NCBI GenBank assembly: GCA_017591395.1
Contig: WEDG01002038.1
Location: 1-64,000 of the forward strand
From: Schistocephalus solidus
Taxonomy: Eukaryota; Platyhelminthes; Cestoda; Diphyllobothriidea; Diphyllobothriidae
Reading direction: 5' to 3'
DNA length: 64,000 bases
A program made the translations under genes and the position numbers. The first letter of the stretch is position 1; each line of letters opens with the position of its first letter. Shown here piece by piece: positions 43,760-55,600 of this stretch. The notes under the pieces are model-generated. The model saw only the letters and a list, made by a program, of their open reading frames with translations. It was not told the DNA's origin and made no database searches.

Positions 43760-46250
43760 GCATGGAGCAAAAAATATGAATTTATTGACTATATGCAGAC
43801 CGCCAAATCAAACTCCAGAAATTGACGAGATGGTGTTCGAAATCATTAAAGATGCAGCTCAGTCTCACGACAAAGTTAACAACGGAGATTTTAATGCAAC
43901 ATAGATTGACTGGAACAAATTATCAGTAGAAGGTTCGCGGTATTCCTTAAGCTCTGGAATATTAAATCTCACGATGAATCTCTTTCTCGTACAGAATGAT
44001 AGATTTCCAACGAGAGTTAAAGAGGCTCAAATGGCGAATTACCTAGATCTCGTTCCTTCAAAGGACCCAATTGATGTGGATAAATGTAGGTCACTCACGC
44101 CGCTTGGAAAAAGTGACCATTATATGCTGCTGTGGGAATACTGTTTTTACACCAAGCAAACGGAGACTCCAGAGTTTCGGTTAAATTACTGGCGCGCAAA
44201 TGTCTCTGCAGTGAGGGATGAATTATCGACACTAAATTGGCAAAACATTCTAACCGGAATTCCGGATGTCGATTAGACCACTCTAAGGGGTGATAAAAAC
44301 GATGCTATGCACCGCAACTCTTCTATTTAAATATAACAAAAGGCAATCCACCCCGCTTGGTTAACGGAGATTTGAAAAAACAACTAAACTGAAAGAATAA
44401 ATATTGGAGAAGCTATGCAGAAACAACTCAAGCCATGCATCACGAAGAATTTCGCCGAAAGCAAAACGCAATAAGATTAATTATCCGTAGCTCACGGAAG
44501 GAGTATGAGGCTGAAATTATAGAACGGGCCATCAATAAGCCAAACGTACTTTTTCGCTACATCCATAGTTGGTTGAAGAAGAAGGAGACGGTGGCAGCGT
44601 TGATAGGTGAAAAAACGAAGACATTAATGAAAATAAAGATAAGGCAGATCACCTTAGTCGGTTTATAACATCTGTTTTTACTGATGAAGAGATTTTTGAC
44701 TCAACAGACTTTCATACACGAAGTAATGATGCAGTCATTGAGGACCTCAAATTAGCAGAAACAGATGTGAAGAAGGAACTTTTTGCACTTAAAGACGCCA
44801 AGTCTCCGAGTCCTGATAATACCAGCAAAAGTACTGAAGTAGCTTGCTAGCGAACTCTGTAGACTACACTCGTGTATTTTACAGTCATCCTTCGATCGAG
44901 ACATCCTCCCGTCTGATTGGAAATAAACATATATATATTCTATTCACAAGGGTAGATTCAGAGCCAGTGCTAAAACCTATCGACCAGTGAGCATAACATG
45001 CATTTCTTGCAAAGTGATGGAAAGGATCATCAAAAAGGCCAGCATGACGTGCCTCCGAGAAAAAAAATCTTCCTTAAATGTGTCAAACATGGATTTCGGC
45101 GAAATCACTCCTGTTTGACCAATATGCTCTATTAGAGGGAACAGTGTTCCAGGTCATTAAATGAATATACCAGTCACCTACATCGACTTAAAAAGCCTTT
45201 GAGAGTTGTTATCATCCGCAGGTTGCTCCATGAAGTCCGAGAATCCGGAATAAGGGGGAATATGCTCAATTGGATAGGAACATTCTTGGTAGGCCGAGCA
45301 CAGTCCGTGTGCGTTGGCAATGAGAAATCAATTTTCGTGCCAGTCGTGAGTGGTGTATCTCAGGGCTCCGTTCTTGGGCCATTCCTTATCTAACCCTCTG
45401 TCAATGATTGTATGACTGGATTCGACAGAACAGGAGTCATGTATGCAGACAACATCAAGATATGACAACCAATCCAATGCATTACTGTGGAACAGACTTT
45501 CCAAGAAGGACTAAACCGCCTATCTGAATGATCCGATAAATGTAAGTTGAAGTTCAACTTGAGAAATGTGTCGCACTGTGGCTGATATCGAAGAAGGCAA
45601 ACACGATGGGTGGCTACCATGAAAAGTTCCTTGGCGGAATGTGCCTGTCAAAGGGTTTCGAACAAAAGGACCTAGGAATCACCAGTTTGCCTTCCCTAAA
45701 GCCCTCCGCCCAATGTGTCATGGCGTCCAAAAAGCATCCATTGTCCTGTATGCCATTTAAAGTACGTTCGTAGATATCGATATGGAAATATTTGGAAAAG
45801 ATACGGGAAGTTTATTCGATCAACCCAGGAATATGGAGCTCACGCGTGGGGACTGGGGCTCAAAAAATATAACAAAATGCTGGAACGGGTACAAGAAGGG
45901 CAACAAAAGTTGTGAATGGTCCAAAGTCTTTATCGTAAAAATGCAGAATTGACGCTTTTCACTTTACCCTCTTGAGTATGGGCAGATTCAAGGCAATCTC
46001 ATACAGAAATACCGGCGCCTTAGGAATAAGGACTTTGCTCTACACTCGGAGACCTTTTTCATATGCCACAACAACTAACCTGCGTGGAAATTTCTCCCAA
46101 ACTTCAAGGAACCTCATCCCACTTGGATGCGCGGCACAACTACTTTTCGCAGCGAGTTGTCAGTACCTGGGACGGAATCCCAGATGACGTCATACGGCGG
46201 TTTTGACAGATACATACAAACATTAACTAGATTGATATTCGATTGACAAA
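43760..46250 (+). mobile_element. Decayed CR1-like LINE (endonuclease end, RT, 3' end)
   Basis: On the plus strand: NLFLVQNDRFPTRV and PIDVDKCRSLTPLGKSDHYM (endonuclease C-terminus, where S-D-H is the conserved catalytic-site triad), then HEEFRRKQNAIRLIIRSSRK and KTYRPVSITCISCKVMERII (RT start). RT motif B VVSGVSQGSVLGPFL lies at about 45340-45390, and motif C is broken soon after. Near 46080-46200 it ends with RHNYFSQRVVSTWDGIPDD, the usual LINE terminus. Many stops and frameshifts show an old inactive copy. Confidence 0.8.
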
Positions 46251-46450
46251 TACCGTTCATTCTTACAGGAAAGCACTGCTACATCATACCAAGGCTTTGC
46301 ATATACATAGAGATAACCGTGGATGATTGTGCCTAGATCCCACTGTTAGAAATCTGTTTTCATTATACATGAATATGTTATTCACTACTTTACAGTAACG
46401 TGTATTTTGACTGCAATGTTGAAGGTAACATTTTTTTAAAATAGGGTCTT

Positions 46451-48023
46451 CATAGGCAATGCCTATTACCCTTAAATATACGGAACTAAATACTCAATAA
46501 ACAGTCCTTCTAAATTGGCCATAAACTAACGGTGTCAAGCGAAAGAATTGATGCTACGTTGGCATTTCCTTATGCACCTACATTAATGACTTATTGCAGA
46601 ATTTTACGCTAATTCATGCGCAGGGGTACGATTTGAAACAAATAAGGGTACTACGATAGCCAATAGCTGAACAGGCTATACTCGCGGCTACAACCTGCGG
46701 CCATAAGTGGTCAAAACGAAAATGGAGGAAGTCCCTCCTCACACAGACGGCATGCTGAAACGAGTACATCGTGTTGAATGGTATATCGTAGATTAGCCAT
46801 ATTGCCAAGTCTTGCATCGGCAAATCTTGCTAGGGTGGAAACGCGGCGCAAGATTTGCGAAAGATAGCAGAGCTATACATTAAAGGAAGACTAACCAAGG
46901 CACCAAATTATTTCCTTAACGGATAGCGGGCGATTTGGGCTACTAAGTCAGCACCATATACAATATACAATACACAAAAATCAATTTAAAAGGGTGGATA
47001 ACACCCGTGGCATTTTTCCGATATAAAAAATTGATAATTAGTTTCGATAATCTTAACATCGGGTAATCAAACCGTTTTGAGGGTTTGAATGGAAAAAGTC
47101 ATTTGAAATGCAGGAAAAATGTTCAGAAATGCATTCGTCCCGGATGGAAAAATAAACGGGTAACAAAAAGAAAGTTCTGCGTGGTGGCAACACCCAGGTA
47201 TTCTCCAGAAAATTTTGCAAATTTTGGGATTATATTAGCATATTTTTAAAGAAAAGTGCAATTTTTTCTTCGGTTTTTGATTGCTTTACATTTTACTTCG
47301 ATTTAAGTTTTTTTGCCTGTTCAACCTGTCTATTTTTCGATTTCCTTTGTCGCTAATGCCTTGTCATTATTGCCTATTTCGGCTTAATGCTAAAGAATTT
47401 GTCAGAAAATGATTTTGTTGACCTATTACGTAAGTCAGGGGGAAAAGGCATTGTTGATAAGTGACGGGGCTCTCTGGTCCTTAAATATACAATTTATTAA
47501 TTATTTATGTATGGACCTTTTATAAGTACATTCGCGTTAAGATATCTGGGATTTAGCTGTGTCCTGGCACCTAGAAAATATTTGCGTATCAACACTATAC
47601 CAAACAAGAAGCAAAAGTTATAGAAGTTAAGTAATGACGACTCTACAAACAAACTTGGGGAACCACAGTTTCGTTTAAGCCACACCTTTGCAACCCACAC
47701 GGTTTCTCTGTATACCGCACTTAATTTTACGTTACAAATAGGGTACTCAAAGGCCCATGCCTATTTCCCTCAATAAATTGCATTGAATTGAATTGAATTG
47801 AATCAGTCTACCGTACACATTTGCTTGATTCCTCAAACGCCGCTATAAGCTAGTTTGGAGACCCCTTTTTTCGGGCAAATGTATTTGCACTCCCTTGTAC
47901 AAGCTGAATATAAATATCTGGAGCTGCCCATAAGGAAATTTTTTCGCAACAAGGCAAGGATTACATACACTTTATATGAATATAAGCATCAGCGCCATTT
48001 TTGAATAGGATGTTTTTGATGAA
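46451..48023. other. Region upstream of the WDFY3-like gene; LINE tails and a pentanucleotide repeat
   Basis: Contains a second ACGGGGCTCTCTGG tail (47463-47505), a LINE-like tail TACTCAAAGGCCCATGCC (about 47740), and a short GAATT/ATTGA tandem (47779-47804). No promoter element can be named with confidence. Confidence 0.5.
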
Positions 48024-48683
48024 ATGAACAACAGAAGGCCAGTTGGTATCGTTAAACCACTGCCTTTTTTGTCCGAAGAAAATCAAATTAAGCTCTGTAC
48101 TTTATCAAAAACATTTTCCTCCTGTAAAAAATGTCGTGATCCTTCTAAACAGGAGGAGCTTCTCAATGAAACTCTTCCTCTATTTAACGAGGTTCTTTAA
48201 TTTCATAATCTTGATTTTTTAATAAGATCTTTCATGACTCCCCTTGTCGGGAAATGGTCGAACTATTTCCTGATATCCATTCGTTTTGTGCCCATGTTGC
48301 TAGTCTTTTTGTAAAGGAAATTAAAATTCGTGCAATCGACCAAACATCTGGTAATTTTTTACATTCGTTATTACACATTCTCAGAGGAGGGGAGCAAGCT
48401 CATAGCAGCCTTCTTGGAAGAAGGTCTGATTCAGTTGAACACAAATGTGAATACATTCAGTGGCCAAGAATGTAAAATCGAGTACGAAAGTTTACCTACC
48501 GGAACTCTCCTTTTGCTGACTTTGGAGCAACTTGCTTGTGGTGCAAGCCTTATCGAATGTATGGCGGCGGCCAGTGTCCCATCAACCTTAGCCAAATGCC
48601 TGTATATATTTCTGGATTTACCGCCCTCTGAATCTTCAGAATTATCAAAGACCCGTCTTCTATTTCAATGCAAGTTTACCGGC
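48024..48683 (+). CDS. WDFY3: WDFY3-like exons 1-3 with two micro-introns
   Basis: Exon 1 (48024-48191) ends LNETLPLFNE. Intron 1 is 48192-48226 (35 nt, GTTCTT...AATAAG). Exon 2 (48227-48350) reads IFHDSPCREMVELFPDIHSF. Intron 2 is 48351-48384 (34 nt, GTAATT...TTCTCAG). Exon 3 (48385-48683) begins EEGSKLIAAFLEEGL and ends before donor GTAAGT at 48684. Removing both introns restores the spacing seen in the animal family, residue for residue around the first junction. The ATG at 48024 is the first in frame after a stop, and its position matches the family N-terminus within a few tens of residues. Confidence 0.85.
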
Positions 48684-51600
48684 GTAAGTCTACCTTGAAA
48701 CTCCCAACGAGGAGCCGAACCCTTCCCAACTTTGATTTTTGATTATGTCACTGATATTTGCGTTTCTTCTTTAAATGACTCTATATATGGTTAAACATCC
48801 GCTTGAGCTAAATCACAGCTCAAAAAGTATTTTTGGAGAAAGGATCACCTGGTATTATGTTGGCAACGAGCAAAATCCAGCGCCAACTTAATGCTCTACA
48901 ACATTTTTTCAAAATCTTCCTAAAGCGTGCTTTATTTTTAATCTCGCTGACTTTTTTCCTCCACTTTAAATCCGTTTTATGCTCTGATAAGGTTCTCAAT
49001 TTTTATGTTTTTACACTTTAAAATTATGTTTGTTTATTACCCTTTTCCAAAGCTCCTTCAAAAAATTTGCGTGTCGGCCTTCGCAGCGGAGGAATTGGTA
49101 CAAGCTGATGCCCTTCGCCATCTTTTCAGCGCCTCCGTTGATCCCTGTTCCTCTGAAAATGCGTGTTGGCGTCGAAACAGCTGCAAAATTTTGACGACCC
49201 TTGCACAGAATAGCTTGACTCCGTTAGTAATTCAATATATTCACGGTAGGAACTTTTCTCTAATCAACCTTCAGAATGATTAATTTTATACTTATTTATT
49301 TGTTCGATGAAAGAATTCGAGAAATATTTTTAATTCGCGAATAATGGCGAATGATTCATAAACATTTTTCAGTTACATCGGACAATTCATGTAGTAAAAA
49401 AGATAACTGAACCAAGGTAACAGGATAGAAAAACAATTACTGGAATTTGTCTTTTATTTCTTAAAAATGTAGAATTGTTGAAGAAGCATGTAATTTTAGA
49501 AGAATATTTACGCGATTGTGCGGCAAGCTACCTTATACGCGGAAACCTGAGCTCAACAAATGATTTAATAAAAAATATAAAAACATTGCCTAAAAACAAT
49601 TTTCGCTCGTCGGTTGTTCGTCCCTCAAGAGACGACGTGACTTTCCATATAATAGCTACTTGACTGTCTGCCGTGTGTTTTGCTAACGTATTCTCTCACA
49701 AAAGTGTTGTGCACACTTGCATCCATAAAATATGCTTGCGTCGAAGCATAGCATAGGAATTTAACTGTTACAAGTTGCGCAATGTTAAAATTTGTACGGC
49801 ACCATTACTTTTGGTCGAACGGGTTTTTGAATAACTGTTTACACCTTCGACGATGGTGGTATGTACCTTAACGTTCCCGTACCCTGAACCATGGACTAGC
49901 TCAGAACTATTTTTCCTTGGTATTTTTAATAATTATATAATAATATAAAATAAATTTTAATAATGACCATCTATCACCAGAGCAATTTTTGAAAACCTCA
50001 ATATAATCTTTCGTCTGCTTCAGATTCGGGTTGCATTGCAGAATGCATCGAAAATCTACGGCAAATGCGATTACCAAAAAGGGATGTAATGGAGACATTC
50101 ACCTCACTTTTTCACGTGCTATCTGAATCCTCCCGATCTTCAACGCAACTTTTGGACGACTTTCATGCCTGTGGAGCTTACTCGGCATTTACGGAACTTC
50201 TGCTAAAGTGTGTCTCTCGACTTATGGCCATGTTTTGTTTTTTGCCACAAACGTTTAGCCTGCTTTTGGATAACATGAGGTTACTATTTCTTCACGGTAA
50301 CTAACTCATGCTAATGACCGTTTTAATAGTTACGTAATTCGTAAAGGAAGTAATTTAACTGATTTTGTAAAGAATGTCTAAATTCGTGCTGAACAGAACT
50401 AAACACGAAACTTAAATTATTAATTTGTATAAAAAAGAAATGTCATGCCTATGTACGGATATTTTTACGCAGTATTCGCAAAGTCCTCCTTATCCTACTC
50501 GCTCTATAGTGCAACTGATTTCGTTATAATTGTTTGATAGAGAAACATATTAGTTGAGCGATTTCCTTTTTTTGGAAGAGAATTGTCTCGAAACTCCGTC
50601 AAAAATTACCAGATATGTTACTAAAATACGCGACTTTGGAGAAACTTTGACTGGTATCCTAACTTATCTGCTGCCTTTTGAGTTCCATTATTCGCATAAA
50701 GACACTTCCGATTTTTTGCAAGCCTTCATATATTCATATCTTTTTATTCACGGCACACACAGAAAAACCGATTTTACTTTTGATTTTCCATTGCTGTACT
50801 TCAAACTATATTTTATTTCAGCTTTTTAAGCAACAAAATTTTTTTCTCAGTATTGGGGTCCAAACGTCAGAAGTCCGAGCTTAAGAAGGATAACCCGCCT
50901 CTTTCTTTCTAAACCGCCTCTCGGTTTTTCGCTTTAAATTTGAATAGATTGATTATTCAACCATAGATTGTTACTGTTTATATGTTTTCGGACCAATCTT
51001 TCTCTTCATCGATACGTTGCATAAATTTCTAAGCCATTGGCCGAGAAGTGGCTCCCATTCAACTCCTTCGAACAACCACGGGGCCACTTTGTATGATGCT
51101 ACCGCTGGTATTGTACAGAAAGCCACAACCGTGGTTGGAGATAGTTTAGGTTAGCATCAAGCATGTCTATTAACGCAGGCTATTTGCCTGAACCCACATT
51201 TTCCATCCAGAAACTTCAACCGAGAGGCTTACTGTGATTGGAGCATACTGACTGTGCTTTGCTGAACGCTCGTGAAACATGCTCGAGTCCCGTTCCCAGA
51301 TAATCGGCTTGCCTGGGGTTCAGCACGCTATGAAAGTCTGACCTATAGCACACATTCAGCAGATTTATTTGCATTTGCATTGGCAGCCAATTTATCTTCC
51401 CAGTCACGGAGTTATGGACTGTGGCACCGTCGTAGTCTACAATGGGTTACATTTTGGCGTTTAAAAACATCGCCTCATTACCGATTTGTACTTGTTCCGT
51501 CAATCAAAAGTTATAAAGAGGTAACAGACCTCCAAGTTTCCACTTTAATCCTCCGCCTAACTGTTCATCCTCTTCAATGAAAAATCAGCATACCCCTGCT

Positions 51601-52593
51601 CGTTTTCCTTCATTCATACTCTCGTGCCTCCTTTTTCCGCTAGGGTCGAACTAGAGGAAAGTGAAGAGGCCAAGAAATTCTGTCAACAACTTTGCCGCAT
51701 CCTCGGCGACCTCGTCTTTATTGGCTCACAAGAGATCCGGCCGAGAGGCAGCTCGGTGGTCGAAATTTTTCAACTACCCGGGTTTGTGGGTCACCTTCCA
51801 AAAGCAAAGAGTAAGCTATCGCTGCTAATTCCCGTTTAAAACTCGCATCCTGTGACACCGCATTCTTATCGCAGTCAAGGAAAAACGTAAGGAAAATGTT
51901 TTGTTACTGTTCCCAGATCGGCAAACGCCCCCACAAATGAATTGGCGAGACGCTGATGAGGTGCTAATGACCTATGTGATAGATCTTGTCTTTGAACGAT
52001 CTGCGCCATGTGCGTGCGCATATTTGTGTTTCCGGTCAGATGAGGTTCAGTGTTATGTTTGGCGGAAAGAAGGTAGGATAGGTCCGAAGCAAGACCGTAC
52101 CTATCTATCCTCATGTTCTGTCTATACATTTCTTACTATCATAGCTTGGTCGACTTCGGCCTCATTGGGGGTTGCCTGGTCGTGACGTCTGCAACCCCTT
52201 CGAAGCTTGCTCGTCTAGGGAAGTCTATGAATAATTCTGCGTTCACTCTTCTGTTTTTTTGTCGCCATCTGTCCTGTCGCGCCGAATGATCTAGTTCGAC
52301 CATCTCTGACGACGGGTTGGTGTCACCGACTTGAAAATTTACGATTTCAACTCGATTTCCCGAAGAGCGTTTTTCTTTTTCTAGATCGCAACCGGCAAAG
52401 CAACGAGCCCGTGTTTCAATGGTAGAGCGTTCGACTCAATTAGCAAAGGTCGCGGGTTCGAATCCCAGGTAGTCCACACTTGGGATTGGGTATGACTGGC
52501 TGAGGATGGCTAATAAGCCAGAAATGGCCATTCCGATCTCCCTCGTCTTTGTCGGTTCCACCTTATCAATACATTTATATATATATATATATA

Positions 52594-52668
<75 letters not shown>

Positions 52669-55600
52669 AAAGAAGGACCGACAAAGACAAGGGATACCGG
52701 AATGGCCATTTCTGGCTTATTAGCCGTCATCAGCCAGTCATACCCAATCCCAAGTGTGGACCATCTGGGATTCGAACCCGCGACCTTTGGTAATTGAGTT
52801 GAACGCTCTACGATTGAGCCACGGGCTCGTTGCTTTGTCGGTTGTGACCAGAAATATGATGATAGTGTGTTGCTCACCGATCTGCTTAAGGAACATGTAT
52901 GTTCCGTTGTGCCCTGGAGCTCAGACTAGAGCCCTCGCAGGCGGTCGGATAGCGACATGTAGCATACGTTGATAAAGAGGGACCGACAAAGACAAAGGAG
53001 ACCGGAATGGCCATTTCTGGCTTATTAGCCGTCATCAGCCAGTCATACCCAATCCCAAGTGTGGACCACCTGGGATTCGAACCCACAACCTTTGGTAATT
53101 GAGTCGAACGCTCTACCATTGAGCCAGGTGGTCCACACTTGGGATTGGGTATGACTGGCTGATGACGGCTAATAAGCCAGAAATGGCCATTCGATGCTCC
53201 CTGCTCTTTGGTCGCTCATGCTACACGTCATGCTTCATCGTACAACCTACACTAAACCGACACTCATCTATTCACGAGTCTGAAACTCGACAAAGCAAGC
53301 TCGTGAATCAATCAACGTATCGATCAGCAACTACCAAAGGTCGCGTGTTCGAATCCGATTGATCCACACGAGGATCATGGGTATGAACTGAGCTGATGAC
53401 GGCTAATAAGCCAGAAATGGCCATTCCGGTATCGCTTGTCTTTGTCGGTCCCTCTTTATCAACGTATGCTACATGTCGCTCTCCAACCACCTGCGAGGGC
53501 ACTTGTCTGAGCTCCAGGGCACAACGGAACATACATGTTCCTTAAGCAGATCAGTGAGCAACACACTATCATCATATTCCCGGTCGCAACCGACAAAGCA
53601 ACGAGCCCGTGGCTCAATGGTAGAGCGTTCGACTCAATTACCAAAGGTCGCGGGTTCGAATCCCAGATGGTCCACACTTGGGATTGGGTATGACTGGCTG
53701 AGCACGAGCCCGTATGGCTCAATGGTGTTAGCGCGTTCGGCTCAATTACCAAAGGTCGCGGGTTCGAATCCCAGATGGTCCACACTTGGGATTGGGTATG
53801 ACTGGCTGATGACGGCTAATAAGCCAGAAATGGCCATTCCGGTCTCCCTTGTCTTTGTCGGTCTCTCTTTATCAACGTATGCTACATGTGAGAAAGAGAC
53901 TGATTTCCTAGTCATGAGGCTTGCTTCAATACCACAGACGCCGATCCGGTTAACCTCGTTGCCACAGTCGAATCAATTCTCAAACAAACCGGGGAATCCG
54001 ATGAAACAAAACACCTTGTTCGGCAACAGGTAACCGCCTTGGTAATGGCGCATAAACCACGCGCAATTATTACCAGAGTGGAGCAGGATGCTGTCAAGAG
54101 TCTGAGAGCTGACACGAATATTGTGATACTACCAGCGGACAAAGGACGTTCTACAGTCGTCTTGGATGAGACCGACTATATTCAAAAGGCCAACAACCTG
54201 CTGGAAGACCGACAGGCATATCTTCGATGCGATGGTGAACCGATGAAGAAACTGATGATGCAGCTAAACAAAACGCTTGCCGATATGCAGACAAACAAAG
54301 TAATAAGTAAGTCGGTAAGACTGGCAATAAAACCATCAGATGCGGCCGCAGCAAGGTTCTACGGATTACCAAGTACACAAGGCCGATATTCCCCTCCGTC
54401 CAATTGTGTCATTGCGTGGTGCACCAACATTCAATCTGGCTAAATGGTTGTTCCGACACCTGAAGTCTCTCACCTCGGGCGCAGCCACAACGGTCACTTC
54501 GGCTACTCAGTTCCTGGAACGGCTCAGGGGGATGCGACTCACCGCAGACGAGGTCATGGTGTCATTTGATGTCACCTCTCTCTTCACTTCAATCCTGCAG
54601 GACTTAGCAGTCAAAACGGTAAGCGAATTGCTTGAGAAGCAGTACGATGATGCAGGCGGGTCGGTGAAGCGAAGACATCTTGTCCAAATCTTAAAATTCT
54701 GTCTGAAGAAGTACTTCACCTTCGAGGGGACCATGTGCGAGCAGATCAGAGGGACGCCAATGGGATCGCCGCTCTCGGGCTTAATCGCTGAGGCAGTTCT
54801 CCAAAAGCTTGAGACTCTGGTTTTCGCAAACTACAGGCCAACGTTTTGGACTCGATACGTTGACGATACCTTCGTGATCATCAAACGAGAAATGATCGAA
54901 GAATCCCATAGCATCCTGAATTCCGTCTTCCCGGACATCCAATTCACAATGGAGGCCGAAATTAACAACCAACTGCCATTCCTGGATGTTCTTGTCCATC
55001 GAAAATCCAACGGGCACATAAAAACTATGGTTTATGGGAAGGCGACCAACACATGCCAAATCTTAAGTTACCACAGTAAGCACCCGTGTGCCACAAACGC
55101 AGCTGTGTGCGAACTCTCTACAGAAGGGCAGAAACACATTGCAGCGAGTCGGATGACAAAAGGGCAGAACTCCGCTACCTCCAGCGCCTTTTTATGGCCA
55201 ACGGATACCCTTGTAACTTCATCGAGCGCAGCAGGCTGGCCAAACCAAGACAAAATCTGGTAACAGAACAGCCAAAAATCTGGCGTGCACTGCCATACAT
55301 TGACGGCGTCTCTGAGGCAGTTTCCCGCCTCCTCAGACCGCTGGGGATCGGAATCGCCCATCGACCGGATTCAACCATTCGGAATCTGGTAATGAAACCG
55401 AAAGCCCTCCTTCCACGAGGTGAGACGTCAAACCTCATCTATTGGATCCAATGTGACTTTTGTGAAGTTAACTACGTCGGAGGGACAGAGAAGCGGTTGC
55501 GGACCCGTGTTACCGAACACGTGCGGGCAGTGAGGAGAATGGACCCATTTTCCCTGGTGGAGGAACACTGTGCAAACTCTGGGCACACGTTTGCCTTCCA

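Larger units (their letters stand above)
52666..53126 (-). repeat. Tandem dimer of the tRNA-like/hammerhead repeat (minus strand)
   Basis: In minus-strand order: head (53126-53050), hammerhead body (53044-53000), spacer of about 140 bp, head (about 52845-52745), hammerhead body (52739-52695), end. The two hammerhead core starts are at 53038 and 52733, exactly 305 bp apart. Both heads have A and B boxes. Confidence 0.85.

Noticed and set aside
51901..52185. A 94-codon plus-strand frame just after WDFY3-like exon 6
   Set aside because: Exon 6 and exon 7 join in phase with continuous family similarity, leaving no room for this frame as an exon.
52754..53119. Frames reading WDSNPRPLVIE and similar
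   Set aside because: These are translations of the B-box region of the repeat on either strand. Such peptides are a common false annotation of SINE copies.
53590..53785. Functional tRNA genes
   Set aside because: A and B boxes and a D stem are good, but the anticodon arm is too long and the acceptor stem does not close. The multiple copies and the attached 3' body identify them as repeat heads.
53473..54033. A 186-codon plus-strand frame
   Set aside because: It runs through two tRNA-like repeats into the start of the Penelope element. The repeats' tRNA-like heads are translated by chance (for example GSNPRWSTLGIGYDWL appears in several copies).
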